A program made the position numbers and the translations under genes. The notes beneath the pieces were generated by a model. The model searched no databases. It was not told where the DNA came from and was given only the letters and a program-made list of their open reading frames with translations. This document shows, piece after piece, positions 1 to 10,010 of a DNA stretch of 64,000 bases (positions are counted from its first letter, which is position 1; the number at the start of each line of letters is the position of its first letter). The stretch is from assembly GCF_007744675.1 (NCBI RefSeq), contig NZ_CP036269.1:1317501-1381500 (forward strand), in the 5' to 3' direction. The DNA comes from Gimesia alba. Lineage in GTDB: Bacteria > Planctomycetota > Planctomycetia > Planctomycetales > Planctomycetaceae.

Positions 1-1
1 T

Positions 2-1123
2 CTCTGGTCGCGCTATCATATTCCGATCATCGGCGTTTATCTCACGCGGTCCCCAAATTCGACCTTTCCCTATAAACGATCTCAGCGGGAAGCACTGGTA
101 GAACTATTAAATGGCCTGATCTTTGTGCTTCTGTATTGTGCGGAAGTTCCGCTCAGCGGCCAGTCCACGTTGCAGGACAGCGGCCTGTTTTCCGTGTACG
201 CGCCTGACCCGGTGGCGATGAACTCCTGGCTCTCGCCAGTTGCGCTGTTAAATTTCCGATATGCCTTTCATCTCGTGTTGATCGAATCGCTGATGATCGC
301 CACCTTCATTGATTTCGATCTCAAGATCATTCCCGATGGCGCAACGATGCCGGCGATGTTTATCGGCGTCGTCGGTTCCTTTGTGTTTGGATATCTCTAT
401 CTGGTGCCGGTCTGGTTCCAGGAGCCGTCTGTGGTCCGTTTAATCGGCCTGTATTTTCCCGAGCAGTATCGGACTTCCTTTATCGTCGAGAAAGTACCGC
501 AGTGGATTACAGTGTATCCGCACTTGCACGGACTGGCAGTCAGTCTGGTCGGACTGGTCGTCGGTGGCGGCGTCGTATGGGCTGTGCGCATCATCGGTCA
601 GTGGACGTTACGACAGGAAGCGATGGGCTTTGGTGATGTGATTCTAATGGCGGTCATCGGCAGCTTTCTGGGCTGGCAGGCAACCGTCACCGTGTTTGTG
701 ATCTCGCCTTTGTGTGCTCTGGCGGTGGTTGCTGTTTCCATCTTTTTCAAACAGTCGCGCGAAATTCCCTTTGGTCCGTATCTCAGTCTGGGGGCATTGC
801 TGGTGCTGCTGGGCTGGTCAAAAATCTGGCCGCTGGCCGAACGCATTTGTCATTTTGGCCCGCTCCTGCCAGTTTTCGCGATTGTGATGCTGATCTTATT
901 GGCCGCCTGTCTGCTTTTCACGCAAATGGTGAAGTGGATGCTCGGTATTCCTTTATACTGGGAACAGGAATGGCTGGAAGAATGGACATCCGCAGACCAG
1001 CTCACCTATCAGTCCGGGGAAAATGTAGATGAGACTCAGGGGCGCTGGGATCGGGGTACTGACTCGCATACCCGAGCTGGCCGTGGCACTCAGTATTACC
1101 ATCAATGGAAAAAAGGACGGTAA
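2..1123 (+). CDS. Prepilin peptidase (A24 family), 5' truncated by window edge
   Basis: The reading frame is open from base 2, so the gene starts before the window. The first visible residues (IPIIGVYLTRSP followed by ALVELLNGLIF) match the segment of type IV prepilin peptidases that precedes the first catalytic loop. The catalytic aspartates of this membrane protease family lie in FIDFDLKIIPD (about 305-337) and in GFGD (about 628-640). Several hydrophobic segments follow, as expected for a polytopic inner-membrane enzyme that cleaves and methylates type IV pilin-like and type II secretion pseudopilin precursors. The DUF1559 protein at 20661-21554 carries a typical substrate N-terminus. The C-terminus is extended and polar. 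The family is clear; which of several paralogues this is cannot be told. Confidence 0.85.
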   Translation, partial: LWSRYHIPIIGVYLTRSPNSTFPYKRSQREALVELLNGLIFVLLYCAEVPLSGQSTLQDSGLFSVYAPDPVAMNSWLSPVALLNFRYAFHLVLIESLMIATFIDFDLKIIPDGATMPAMFIGVVGSFVFGYLYLVPVWFQEPSVVRLIGLYFPEQYRTSFIVEKVPQWITVYPHLHGLAVSLVGLVVGGGVVWAVRIIGQWTLRQEAMGFGDVILMAVIGSFLGWQATVTVFVISPLCALAVVAVSIFFKQSREIPFGPYLSLGALLVLLGWSKIWPLAERICHFGPLLPVFAIVMLILLAACLLFTQMVKWMLGIPLYWEQEWLEEWTSADQLTYQSGENVDETQGRWDRGTDSHTRAGRGTQYYHQWKKGR

Positions 1124-1287
1124 ACTTCCAAAAACGAACGCATTTTGCAGGCATCATTCACAAAAACAGCTTGAGACACTAGAATCAGCGGCATACGTTG
1201 AACTAATCTGTTTCGCGTGTGTCTTCCCAGTATCAGTTGTCAAATATTTGCCAGAACATTATTCAAGGCCTTAACTTAGAAACAGCT

Positions 1288-1893
1288 ATGATTACAATCG
1301 TCGATTACGGAATGGGCAATCTCAGGAGTGTTCAGAAGGCCTTTGAAAAGGTCGGTGCCGAAGCAGTCATCTGCTCGGATCCGGATAAAATCGCCCAAGC
1401 CAGCAAATTAATTCTGCCCGGTGTGGGTGCTTTCCGCGATGCCATTCAAGCCTTGAAAGATCAGTCGCTGGTCGAACCGATTCTCGAGCACGCCCGTTCC
1501 GGCAAGCCCTTTCTGGGAATCTGTCTTGGTCTGCAACTTCTGTTTGATGTCAGCTATGAAGACGGCGAATACGAGGGGCTGGGGATCATTCCCGGAAAAG
1601 TCGTGCGTTTCGAAGATCAGCCCGATCTGAAAATTCCCCACATGGGCTGGAACCAGATTGAACGGACGGCCCCGCACCCGATTCTGGCAGGCATTCCCGA
1701 ACATGAGTATTTCTACTTTGTTCACAGCTACTATGTTGCACCCGAGAATGAATCGGATGTCGCTGCCTGGACCGATTACGGCTGCCGCTTTGCGTCGATG
1801 GTTGCGCGCGACAATGTCGTTGCATCACAGTTTCACCCTGAAAAAAGTCAGGACGCGGGACTGAAACTGCTACAAAATTTTGCTTCCTTCTAA
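1288..1893 (+). CDS. hisH: Imidazole glycerol phosphate synthase, glutaminase subunit HisH
   Basis: HisH releases ammonia from glutamine and passes it to HisF to make IGP and AICAR in histidine biosynthesis. The protein (201 aa) starts [15 protein letters not shown], the canonical HisH N-terminus, so the ATG at 1288 is preferred over an in-frame start 69 bases upstream. The class I glutamine amidotransferase nucleophile is in [12 protein letters not shown] and the His-Glu pair is in HPEKSQ near the C-terminus. hisA follows 36 bases downstream on the same strand, which fits a his operon fragment. HisF is not in the window. Confidence 0.95.
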   Translation: MITIVDYGMGNLRSVQKAFEKVGAEAVICSDPDKIAQASKLILPGVGAFRDAIQALKDQSLVEPILEHARSGKPFLGICLGLQLLFDVSYEDGEYEGLGIIPGKVVRFEDQPDLKIPHMGWNQIERTAPHPILAGIPEHEYFYFVHSYYVAPENESDVAAWTDYGCRFASMVARDNVVASQFHPEKSQDAGLKLLQNFASF

Positions 1894-1929
1894 ACTACGT
1901 ATTACAGAAAAAAGAAAGTCAGCTCAGCT

Positions 1930-2670
1930 ATGGAAATACTGCCCGCCATTGATATTCGGGGAGGCAAATGCGTTCGACTCAGGCAAGGCGATTACGGTCA
2001 GGAAACCGTGTTCGGTGATGACCCGACCGAAATGGCTCGTCTCTGGGTAGACGGCGGCGCTTCACGTTTGCATCTGGTTGACCTGGATGGTGCGAAAGCA
2101 GGCAAACCCGTCAATCAGGAAGTGGTACGAAAGATTGTACAGTCCGTCTCTGTTCCCTGTCAGATGGGGGGCGGCATTCGTGATGAAGCGTCCATTCAGT
2201 TGATGCTGGACGACGTCGGCATCGACCGAGTGATTGTCGGCACTCAGGCACTCAAGGATCCAGAGTGGTTCAAACAAATGGTCCAGCGCTATCCCAATCG
2301 ACTGGCGTTGGGGCTGGATGCCCGCGATTCCAAGGTGGCCACCGAAGGCTGGCTGGATGTTTCAGAAACCTCAGCCATAGATCTGGCTAAGGAGTATGTT
2401 GGTGTTGAACTGGCGGCTGTCATTTATACAAACATTGCCAATGACGGCATGATGCAGGGCGTCGATGAAGGCACGATTCAGGATATGATTGCGCTAGCCG
2501 AACTCGGGCTGCCCGTGATCGCTTCAGGTGGGGTGACGACACTCAAAGACGTGACCCGTCTGGCAGAAGTCAGTCGCACACAGCCAAAGTTAGTCGGTGC
2601 GATTATCGGCCGCGCTTTGTATGAGGGGACGATTGAAGTTCCCGCCGCTATTGCCGCCGCCGAGGGGTAA
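1930..2670 (+). CDS. hisA: Phosphoribosylformimino-5-aminoimidazole carboxamide ribotide isomerase HisA
   Basis: HisA is a TIM-barrel isomerase that converts ProFAR to PRFAR in histidine biosynthesis, just upstream of HisFH. The 246-aa protein begins [17 protein letters not shown] with the catalytic Asp near residue 8. It has the phosphate-binding motifs GGGIRD and ASGGV and the second catalytic Asp region LGLDARD. Length and motifs fit the family. It lies directly behind hisH with a short gap, so the two are likely cotranscribed. Confidence 0.95.
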   Translation: MEILPAIDIRGGKCVRLRQGDYGQETVFGDDPTEMARLWVDGGASRLHLVDLDGAKAGKPVNQEVVRKIVQSVSVPCQMGGGIRDEASIQLMLDDVGIDRVIVGTQALKDPEWFKQMVQRYPNRLALGLDARDSKVATEGWLDVSETSAIDLAKEYVGVELAAVIYTNIANDGMMQGVDEGTIQDMIALAELGLPVIASGGVTTLKDVTRLAEVSRTQPKLVGAIIGRALYEGTIEVPAAIAAAEG

Positions 2671-2705
2671 GGCGTTTCCAGAGCCGCAAGAACGGACAGC
2701 ATTTC

Positions 2706-3599
2706 ATGACGGATGAAGATGAACAGGGGAAACTGTTCCGTGCGCGGATGCTGGTGCTGCTGGCTTCGGTGCTCTGGAGCTTGAGCGGCGTCTTTATCAA
2801 GTCGCCTCCCTTTCAATCGATTCCCGAAGCAGACCGTGGCTTGATTCTGGCCTGTTATCGCGCGTTATTTGCCGGTTTGTTTCTGCTGCCGTTTGTGAAA
2901 TTCAAATACGTGCGCTGGCGCCCTGCTCTGATCCCGCTGTTGATCGTGTTTGCTGCGATGAATATTCTGTTCATGACCGCGATGACAAAAACCTCTGCCG
3001 CCGCGGCGATTTTTTTGCAGAATACCAGCGTGGTCTGGGCGATGGTGTTCGGTTTTCTGTTTTTAAAGGAACGCATCGAACGTGGATCGATTCTGGCGAT
3101 CCTGATTGTGCTGGCTGGCATTTTTTGCATCGTAGCCGGAGACTGGGCGGGAGAGAACTTTTCCGGCAACCTGATTGCGCTCACCAGCGGCGTCTGTTAC
3201 TCGCTGGTTGTGATTTTCTTTCGCGTCCTTCGCGACGAACATCCGGCCTGGTTGGTCGCGCTCTGCCTCTTGACCTCAGCGGCCATCGTGGCCCCCTGGA
3301 TGTGGCGCCTGGGGATTTCTCTAACAGGCCAGCAGTTCTTCCTCCTGGCGCTGTTAGGTGTCGTTCAGTTGGGAGCTCCCTATGTCATATTTTCGCATGC
3401 GGTCAAGACAGTTAATTCACAGGAAGCCGCTCTGTTGGTACTTGCTGAGCCGATTTTGAATCCGATCTGGGTCTGGCTATTCTGGGGCGAGACCGTTTCG
3501 ATTGCGACGCTCGTCGGCTGTTCGCTGATTATTCTGGGACTGCTCGCACGGTTTCTGTTTTTCCGGCCGAAACAAATTTTGAAACCGGAAAATGCTTAG
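2706..3599 (+). CDS. EamA (DMT superfamily) membrane transporter
   Basis: The 297-aa protein has about ten hydrophobic segments arranged as two EamA repeats, each ending in the usual pattern (for example FLFLKERIERGSILAILIVLAGI and WLFWGETVSIATLVGCSLIILGLLA). DMT family exporters move amino acids, nucleotides or other small metabolites. The substrate cannot be told. It follows hisA by 35 bases and may be cotranscribed with it. A short GC-rich hairpin (GGGC-TAAC-GCCC at 3646-3657) and a T run at 3671-3677 downstream may serve as a terminator. Confidence 0.85.
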   Translation: MTDEDEQGKLFRARMLVLLASVLWSLSGVFIKSPPFQSIPEADRGLILACYRALFAGLFLLPFVKFKYVRWRPALIPLLIVFAAMNILFMTAMTKTSAAAAIFLQNTSVVWAMVFGFLFLKERIERGSILAILIVLAGIFCIVAGDWAGENFSGNLIALTSGVCYSLVVIFFRVLRDEHPAWLVALCLLTSAAIVAPWMWRLGISLTGQQFFLLALLGVVQLGAPYVIFSHAVKTVNSQEAALLVLAEPILNPIWVWLFWGETVSIATLVGCSLIILGLLARFLFFRPKQILKPENA

Positions 3600-3791
3600 G
3601 TAGCGTTTCTTAATTCGAACGTTGGCTACCCAAGACATCCAACCGGGGCTAACGCCCTGCGGCTAGTGGCTTTTTTTGCGGTCATAGTCTAAGAAACAAA
3701 GGCAATATCACACCATCGGCTACGGTTTGATCTAATATAACTCACTCTGTCGACCGCAAAATCACGCTCAATACTATTAAATAAACACTAC

Positions 3792-4364
3792 CTAGCGTGC
3801 AGCGAGCTTCACGGTTTGCATTTCATGATAATGCGCCCGCTCTGTTTTCAGTTCGGACTGATAAAATTTGAGCGTGTCCACCGTCACCTCTCCCCATTCC
3901 GCAATCTCGCGGTCTCGGAGAATCTCAAACAGTTCTTCGGGTGGCTTAGCTTTGACGCGGGCTAGCGTGAGGTGTGGATGAAAGCCTTTGCGTTCGCGGG
4001 GATAACCCAGTTTTTCTGTCTCCCGTTCCAGATACTCGGCCATTTCTGTCAGCACGCTGGCATCCGTGATGCCGGCCCAGATGACGTTTGGTCGTTCCAC
4101 ACGCGGGAACGCTCCCAGGCCTTTGAAGGCCAGTTTCAGACGTGGGAATTCGGTTCGCATCGTTTTCAGAATCGTGCTGATCGGCATGATGTCATCGAGT
4201 TCTGTCGGCCCCAGAAATTTCAGAGTGATATGCATTTGATCCACGGGAACCGGTCTCACGGCCGAGCCGAGTAGCTCCAGTTTTTGCAGTAGTTTCTTCA
4301 GTCCCCGTGGCGGTTCAATGGGGACGGCGATAAAAGTGCGTGTGCGTTGGTTGGCGTGCATCAT
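3792..4364 (-). CDS. thpR: RNA 2',3'-cyclic phosphodiesterase ThpR (LigT/2H family)
   Basis: This 2H phosphoesterase family opens 2',3'-cyclic phosphates on RNA ends. The 190-aa protein has both signature tetrapeptides, HITL (about residue 46) and HLTL (about residue 131), separated by the usual distance, plus the RTFIAVPI N-terminal strand. It lies 43 bases downstream of tex on the same strand and may share its transcript. The start is one of two tandem ATG codons. Confidence 0.9.
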   Translation of the reverse strand: MMHANQRTRTFIAVPIEPPRGLKKLLQKLELLGSAVRPVPVDQMHITLKFLGPTELDDIMPISTILKTMRTEFPRLKLAFKGLGAFPRVERPNVIWAGITDASVLTEMAEYLERETEKLGYPRERKGFHPHLTLARVKAKPPEELFEILRDREIAEWGEVTVDTLKFYQSELKTERAHYHEMQTVKLAAR

Positions 4365-4407
4365 GATTCATCTGGGGTTCCGTCTGAGATACGGAATCGG
4401 AATGTCC

Positions 4408-6885
4408 CTATTTCTTTTTCTGGTTCCAAAGCGTTTTGAGTTGGTCGAAGCCCTGCAGGGGCTGTGCTCCGGTTTTCATTTCATCCGTCAGTTTAGCGGG
4501 CGGCGGTCCCTGCTTGCCAGATTTTTTCCGTTTTTTCCGGTGAGGTTTGTTTTGATTACCTTGTGGTGCGGTTGCTGGTTTTTTCTGTACTGTTTTTGTC
4601 TGTTGCTGGGGGCGCTGCGCTGGTTTGGACTGATCGGGTTTTGATCGTTGTGTTTTTTTCGGCTGGCGATCGGTGCCTGGTTTGATCAAAGTTAACGAGA
4701 CGCGGCGGCGTTCCAGATCGACACCCAGCACCCAGGCGGTAATCACATCACCAACTGAGACAAACTGATACGGATTTTCGATGAAGTGATTGGCCATCTC
4801 GCTGACGTGAATCAGGGCACTGTCTTTGAGACCCACGTCCACAAAGGCACCAAAGTCAACCACATTTAAAATGGTGCCCTGCAGCTCCATGCCTTCGACC
4901 AGTTGTTCGAGCTTCAGCACGCCCTGCTTGAAGATCGGCCCCGGTAAGTCAGAACGAGGATCGCGACGGGGACGAACAATGGCTTCCAGAATATCTTCCA
5001 GTGTTGGTAAACCAATATTCAAATTACGGCTCAGATCCTGTTTGTCGAGTTGGCTGACTTTTTCAACGATCGAAGCGCGGTCACTGGCGGATGCCTTTAA
5101 ACTGTCTTCAGGCAGATCGAGTTGTGTGAAAACTTTATGAGCGTGCTCGTAACTTTCGGGATGAATCCAGGTGGAGTCAAGCGGTTCATCACCCACATCA
5201 ATCTTCAAAAATCCGGCCGCCTGAGTGAACGTAGCATCGCCAATCCCGGCAACGTCGAGCAGTTGCTTGCGATTCTGAAACGAGCCGTGCTTGTCGCGCC
5301 ATTCAGTGATGCGGCGGGCGATCAACTGGTTCATTCCTGAAACATGCCGCAGTAGAGAAGCAGAGGCGGTGTTCAGATTCACGCCCACATAATTCACGCA
5401 CGATTCAATCACTTCATCCAGTGATTCTTTCAGACGCTTGGAATTGACATCATGTTGATACATGCCAACCCCCAGATGCTGTGGATCGATTTTGACCAGT
5501 TCGCTCAACGGGTCCTGCAGGCGGCGGCCAATCGAAATGGTGCCACGAATGGTCGCGTCCAGATCGGGAAATTCTTCGCGGGCCACCGGACTGGCAGAAT
5601 AAATACTCGCGCCGGCTTCATTCACGATTAAGTAACGTGCCTCGGGCAGATTCTGTTCGATCATCTCGGTGATGATTTCTTCTGTTTCCCGGCAGGCAGT
5701 TCCGTTGCCGATCGCGACCAGCTTGCATTGATGCTCGGTCATCATCTCGGCCAGCTTGTTGCGGGCGTAATCTTTTTTCTCGGCTGAACCGGTAACATAG
5801 ACCAGATCGGTGGCGACACAGTTGCCCATCTCGTCCAACACGGCAAGTTTACAGCCCGTGCGTAAACCGGGATCAATGGCCAGTATCCGCTGGCCTTGCA
5901 GCGGCGGTTGCAGCAGTAAGTTTTTCAAGTTCTGAGCAAACACCGACACGGCATGTTTTTCTGCTTTTTCCGTCAGTTCACGGCGGATTTCGCGATCAAG
6001 GCTGGGCAGAATCAAACGCTGTAACGCGTCGGTGACGACCTCTTTTAAAAACGAATGAAAGCGGTGATCATTCAGATTCAGATGGCGGATAATAGACAGG
6101 CAGGCCGAGTCTTCCGCCCATTCGAATCGCACACGCAGAGCGCCTGATTTTTCACCCCGGTTCATGGCCATCGTGCGGTGGTGGGGGACTTTGACGACTT
6201 GTTCCGAGTAATTGAAATAGTCGCGATATTCCTGTCCCGATTCTTCTGCTTTCTTGGTGGCAGTCACCGCCAGCCGTCCCGACCGCCAGGCAATCTTGCG
6301 TGAGATATCACGCACATCAGGATCTTCGCCAATTTTTTCCGCCAGAATGTCGGCGGCTCCTTTGAGCACATCGTCTGTCGTGCGGGCGCCTTCTTCCGCT
6401 TTGGTATATTGTTTCGCTGCTTCCGTCAGATTCTGAATGCTGGCGTCACCAGCCCAGATCGCATTTGCCAAAGGTTCAAACCCATGTTTACGGGCAGTCG
6501 CGGCGCGAGATGTTCGTTTCGGGCGGTAAGGGCGGTAAAGATCTTCGAGGCGTTTCAGTGTATCGGCTTTTTCGATTTCTGCTTTTAGCTGTGGAGTCAG
6601 TTGCTGCTGTGCTTCAATCAATCGCAGGATGGTTGAAGCACGTTCCTGAATTTGCCGTTTCGATTGAACCCGTTTTTGAATGTCGCGAATTTGAACTTCA
6701 TCCAGATTGCCTGTCCGCTCTTTACGATAGCGAGTGATAAAGGGAACGGTATTCCCTTCGTCCAGCAATGCAATCACATTCAGGATCTGCTGTGATGTGA
6801 GATTCAATTCCAAAGCCATCTTCTCTGCATCTTGTGCAGAGAAGGGGGGACTGGATTGATTCTTTTGTATCTCAACCGCATCCAT
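4408..6885 (-). CDS. tex: Tex family RNA-binding transcription accessory protein
   Basis: Tex binds nucleic acid and affects transcription and RNA handling. The start at 6885 (MDAVEIQKNQ, 825 aa) is chosen because homology-like sequence begins shortly after it, while a longer in-frame extension to 7104 looks non-coding. Domain order fits the family: helical N-terminus with VPFITRYRKERTGNLDE, a YqgF/RNase H-like domain (ILAIDPGLRTGCKLAV, about residues 330-430), helix-hairpin-helix repeats (LNTASASLLRHVSGM and following), then an S1 domain (about 663-735). A lysine/proline/glutamine-rich tail of about 90 residues follows and is probably disordered. Confidence 0.92.
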   Translation of the reverse strand: MDAVEIQKNQSSPPFSAQDAEKMALELNLTSQQILNVIALLDEGNTVPFITRYRKERTGNLDEVQIRDIQKRVQSKRQIQERASTILRLIEAQQQLTPQLKAEIEKADTLKRLEDLYRPYRPKRTSRAATARKHGFEPLANAIWAGDASIQNLTEAAKQYTKAEEGARTTDDVLKGAADILAEKIGEDPDVRDISRKIAWRSGRLAVTATKKAEESGQEYRDYFNYSEQVVKVPHHRTMAMNRGEKSGALRVRFEWAEDSACLSIIRHLNLNDHRFHSFLKEVVTDALQRLILPSLDREIRRELTEKAEKHAVSVFAQNLKNLLLQPPLQGQRILAIDPGLRTGCKLAVLDEMGNCVATDLVYVTGSAEKKDYARNKLAEMMTEHQCKLVAIGNGTACRETEEIITEMIEQNLPEARYLIVNEAGASIYSASPVAREEFPDLDATIRGTISIGRRLQDPLSELVKIDPQHLGVGMYQHDVNSKRLKESLDEVIESCVNYVGVNLNTASASLLRHVSGMNQLIARRITEWRDKHGSFQNRKQLLDVAGIGDATFTQAAGFLKIDVGDEPLDSTWIHPESYEHAHKVFTQLDLPEDSLKASASDRASIVEKVSQLDKQDLSRNLNIGLPTLEDILEAIVRPRRDPRSDLPGPIFKQGVLKLEQLVEGMELQGTILNVVDFGAFVDVGLKDSALIHVSEMANHFIENPYQFVSVGDVITAWVLGVDLERRRVSLTLIKPGTDRQPKKTQRSKPDQSKPAQRPQQQTKTVQKKPATAPQGNQNKPHRKKRKKSGKQGPPPAKLTDEMKTGAQPLQGFDQLKTLWNQKKK

Positions 6886-7500
6886 TTCGATCTCGATTCG
6901 TTCCGAACAATGGTTTCGAAAACTTGATTTAGGAATCTGAAAAATTACAGGATCTACTACACGACTCACTATAAGAATAACTGTTTTGAGAGAAAATAGA
7001 AATGCCCGTTCAACAACACCAGAGTCGATAGAATTGTTTCTCCCGAAAGTGTAGTGAGACTGGCTTGAATTGAATAGGCTCACGCGGATCAAATCAGGAC
7101 ACACGACACGCGATTTTTAGCACCGTGGAATTTCTTAAAGGTCTTTTTAATCCGACTTTTCCTGTCGGGTCAAAACAGATCGACGAGCAAAGTGGCTCGC
7201 ACATCTTTTTTATTTGAATCGCCGTTCATTCCGAAAGCCTGATCATCCGGCTCGATTCATTTTCTGTTTGTGTTTGTATCGCAGAGGGAAGCGACTTCGA
7301 TTACATATCAGGATGCGCTAGTGTATGAAATTATCTCTCTCATTCTCTCGGTAGAATCGTTTTTCTCGTTAGGACCGGACCACTCCTCTGCCGATAAGAG
7401 ACAAAAGGACAATCTCGAGTAATCACCGGTCTGGCTTGCGCAAAAACAACTTGCGGCAACAGACGGGGATTCCAGTACAGTCATTTCAGGGGGGGATGGC
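6886..7500. other. Non-coding divergent region between tex and a secreted-protein gene
   Basis: No convincing gene is seen in these 615 bases. The region separates minus-strand tex from plus-strand genes, so it must hold both promoters. A weak inverted repeat (CCGAC/GTCGG, 7152-7168) is the only structure noted. Confidence 0.5.
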
Positions 7501-8184
7501 ATGACGACTGCCGTCAAGATTAATACGTATCTGCTTATTTTGTTTGTGGTTAGCCTGACCAATGGCCTTGATGCGCAGGCGGGGTGGCCTTTTTGTTCCA
7601 AAGAGGAAAAAGAAGCAAAATGGGCAGAGATCGCATCGCGGCCCGTTGGATCACGGCAGAAATATAAATTCGGTGAACTCTGGCCTCCCTATCCCCGACC
7701 GACGGGCCCTCAACGACGCTTCTGGAACAAATACCATAGCGCAACCTTTTGGCCTTACCCTTACAATTGCGATGATAAAGCCTACGTCCGAGACGTGATG
7801 GAACGGCAAATCCACAATGGCTGGACCGACCAGACAACCTTATATGCGTACCACTTCGAGCAGGATGGTAACAAGTTGACGGAAGCCGGTTTGTTGCATT
7901 TGCGTTGGATTCTGGAACATGCTCCTGAAAACCGCCGCACCATTTTTGTACAGACCGCAAATAAATCCATTGCCAGTCAAGAACGTCTGGCGAATGTCCA
8001 ATATGCGGCTTCTCAAATGGTGGGCGACCAGAATGTGCCGTCCGCGATGTTGAGGTTGTCACCCACATATGGTCGACCGGCGCGTGAAGAAGATCTGAAA
8101 TACCGTGCCTATGTTGGTTCGATATTAGCACCGCGCATCCAATATACGGCCGGTGGTGGTTCGGCAGCAAACGGCGGTAATTAA
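7501..8184 (+). CDS. Secreted protein of unknown function
   Basis: This 227-aa protein has an N-terminal signal peptide (hydrophobic core YLLILFVVSLTNG, probable cleavage near DAQA, about residue 26). The mature part is rich in Trp, Tyr and Pro (ELWPPYPRPTGPQRRFWNKYHSATFWPYPY as two adjoining stretches). It then carries a segment (LRWILEHAPENRRTIFVQT) that loosely resembles periplasmic OmpA-like folds. That resemblance is weak and I do not assign the family. It begins a plus-strand group with the AAA+ ATPase and the TPR lipoprotein. Confidence 0.7.
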   Translation: MTTAVKINTYLLILFVVSLTNGLDAQAGWPFCSKEEKEAKWAEIASRPVGSRQKYKFGELWPPYPRPTGPQRRFWNKYHSATFWPYPYNCDDKAYVRDVMERQIHNGWTDQTTLYAYHFEQDGNKLTEAGLLHLRWILEHAPENRRTIFVQTANKSIASQERLANVQYAASQMVGDQNVPSAMLRLSPTYGRPAREEDLKYRAYVGSILAPRIQYTAGGGSAANGGN

Positions 8185-8251
8185 CTCTGTTAGCTGTCTG
8201 TGCTTTCTGATCAAAATTCCCTGTTCAAACTAGCTTAATCGTAAACCTGTA

Positions 8252-9799
8252 ATGATAGATCGCCCGACCGACGAGGAATCTCGCAATCCATCCGAGGATT
8301 CATTCCAGGAACTGGATGAATCTTCAGAGCAGGTACTTCGTTCAACGACGAAAAACCACGACCTGACTGATCTCTACAGCGATCTGTTTCAAAAAAAACA
8401 GACAGTGACAGACCCGTCGCGCAGCGTTGCTCAGCCAGAGCAACCAACAGAGAAGGTCCCCTTTCCGGGAACCAAAAATCAGAGAGAGGTGATTCCCGCA
8501 CCACAAACGCTGGATGAAACCGGTTTGTCTCTGATTCAGTTATGCAATCTGGTTTTGAAGCAGTTGTATTTACAGGGGAGTGCGTTGGGAATTGAAATTT
8601 CCCGCAGCGCGCATCTGCCGTTCAGCATTATCGATGTGGCGCTTGCATTCCTGAAGGATGATAAGTGCATTGAAGTCACATCTGGGAATATGATCGGTCG
8701 TTCTTCCTATCGTTTTAATCTGACCGAACTCGGTCGCATCCGTGCGCGAGAAGCCTTTGAACAATGTCGTTACGTCGGGCCTGCACCGGTGCCCTTAGAA
8801 GCTTATGTGCGTCAGTGCCAGTTACAGACGGTAGTCGGCATCGAATGCACGCCGGAACGGCTGGAAGATTCGTTCTCGGATTTTATTATCCGCGAAGGTC
8901 TACTGGATGAATTAGGCCCCGCGGTCTGTAGCGGGCGATCTATTTTCATCTATGGGCCGCCGGGGAACGGGAAGACATTAATTGCCAAAGGCTTGGGGCG
9001 GTTTCTGAATCGTCAAGGGGGCGAAATCTACGTTCCTTATGCGATCCAGATGGAAAACAGCATCATCACGCTGTTTGACCCGACCATCCATCAGACTACC
9101 GACGATCATGAGCTGGAAGAGCGGAATAATACCGATCCGAAAAATGCTGGCAGAATGCCCGAAATGAAAGACTGGGTCAAACCCGATACCGATTTGCGCT
9201 GGCGTCGCATCAGGCGTCCGGTCGTGATTACCGGGGGCGAGCTGAACCTGGAAATGCTCGATTTGCGGTATAACAAAACGAGCAATTTTTATACGGCGCC
9301 GCTTCATATCAAAGCTAATGGGGGCGTTTTTCTGATTGATGACTTTGGTCGACAACTTGTCAGTCCCAAAGACCTGCTCAACCGGTGGATTATGCCGCTT
9401 GAAGACCGGGTTGACTATTTAACACTGGCGACCGGTAAGAAATTTGCCATTCCGTTTGAACAGCTCATCGTGTTCTCGACCAATCTGGATCCCAAGGATC
9501 TGGTCGATGAGGCGTTTCTGCGCCGTATTCGACATAAGATTGAAATCAGCGCACCTTCCCGGGAAGTTTTCACGGAAATCGCTCAGCTCTGTTGCCGTCA
9601 ACGGGGAGTCGAATATAGCCCAGTTTTTGTAAGTTATCTATATGACACTTACTACAACCAGGGAAAGTCTCCTAGATCCAGCGACCCACGAGATTTACTG
9701 GAGATTCTTCAATCAATCTGTCGATTTAAAGGACAGGCACCCATCATTTCTACTCAACTCATATCAGAAGCAGCACAACGTTTCTTCTGTCAAATATAG
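8252..9799 (+). CDS. AAA+ family ATPase with N-terminal winged-helix-like region
   Basis: The 515-aa protein has an acidic, probably disordered N-terminus of about 85 residues. A helical region follows that looks like a small winged-helix domain (PFSIIDVALAFLKDDKCIEV ... YRFNLTELGRIRAREAFEQ). The AAA+ core contains Walker A (YGPPGNGKT, about residues 234-242), Walker B (GVFLIDDFGRQ, about 358), a sensor-1-like FSTN, and an arginine-rich finger region (FLRRIRHKI). The substrate is unknown. It lies 67 bases after the secreted protein gene. Confidence 0.85.
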   Translation: MIDRPTDEESRNPSEDSFQELDESSEQVLRSTTKNHDLTDLYSDLFQKKQTVTDPSRSVAQPEQPTEKVPFPGTKNQREVIPAPQTLDETGLSLIQLCNLVLKQLYLQGSALGIEISRSAHLPFSIIDVALAFLKDDKCIEVTSGNMIGRSSYRFNLTELGRIRAREAFEQCRYVGPAPVPLEAYVRQCQLQTVVGIECTPERLEDSFSDFIIREGLLDELGPAVCSGRSIFIYGPPGNGKTLIAKGLGRFLNRQGGEIYVPYAIQMENSIITLFDPTIHQTTDDHELEERNNTDPKNAGRMPEMKDWVKPDTDLRWRRIRRPVVITGGELNLEMLDLRYNKTSNFYTAPLHIKANGGVFLIDDFGRQLVSPKDLLNRWIMPLEDRVDYLTLATGKKFAIPFEQLIVFSTNLDPKDLVDEAFLRRIRHKIEISAPSREVFTEIAQLCCRQRGVEYSPVFVSYLYDTYYNQGKSPRSSDPRDLLEILQSICRFKGQAPIISTQLISEAAQRFFCQI

Positions 9800-10010
9800 C
9801 TTCTCTCCTGCAATATCTTTAGTAAGCCTTTTATTGAAGGCCCCTTAAAGCAAATAGATTCTTTCATGATCACTTTTGTCCTGGCTCACTGATCTGTCAT
9901 TACGGATGGCTGCATCAGATAGTGCAGTGTCAAGAGCGAGCGTCATTGGAAGGCAAACATGAAGAATCCGCAATTCAAATTTTGAAAGTGCACCTCACGG
10001 AGGTATTAGG

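Noticed and set aside
6886..7104. N-terminal extension of Tex to 898 aa
   Set aside because: The extra 73 residues do not resemble Tex, and the ATG at 6885 opens directly before the conserved region.
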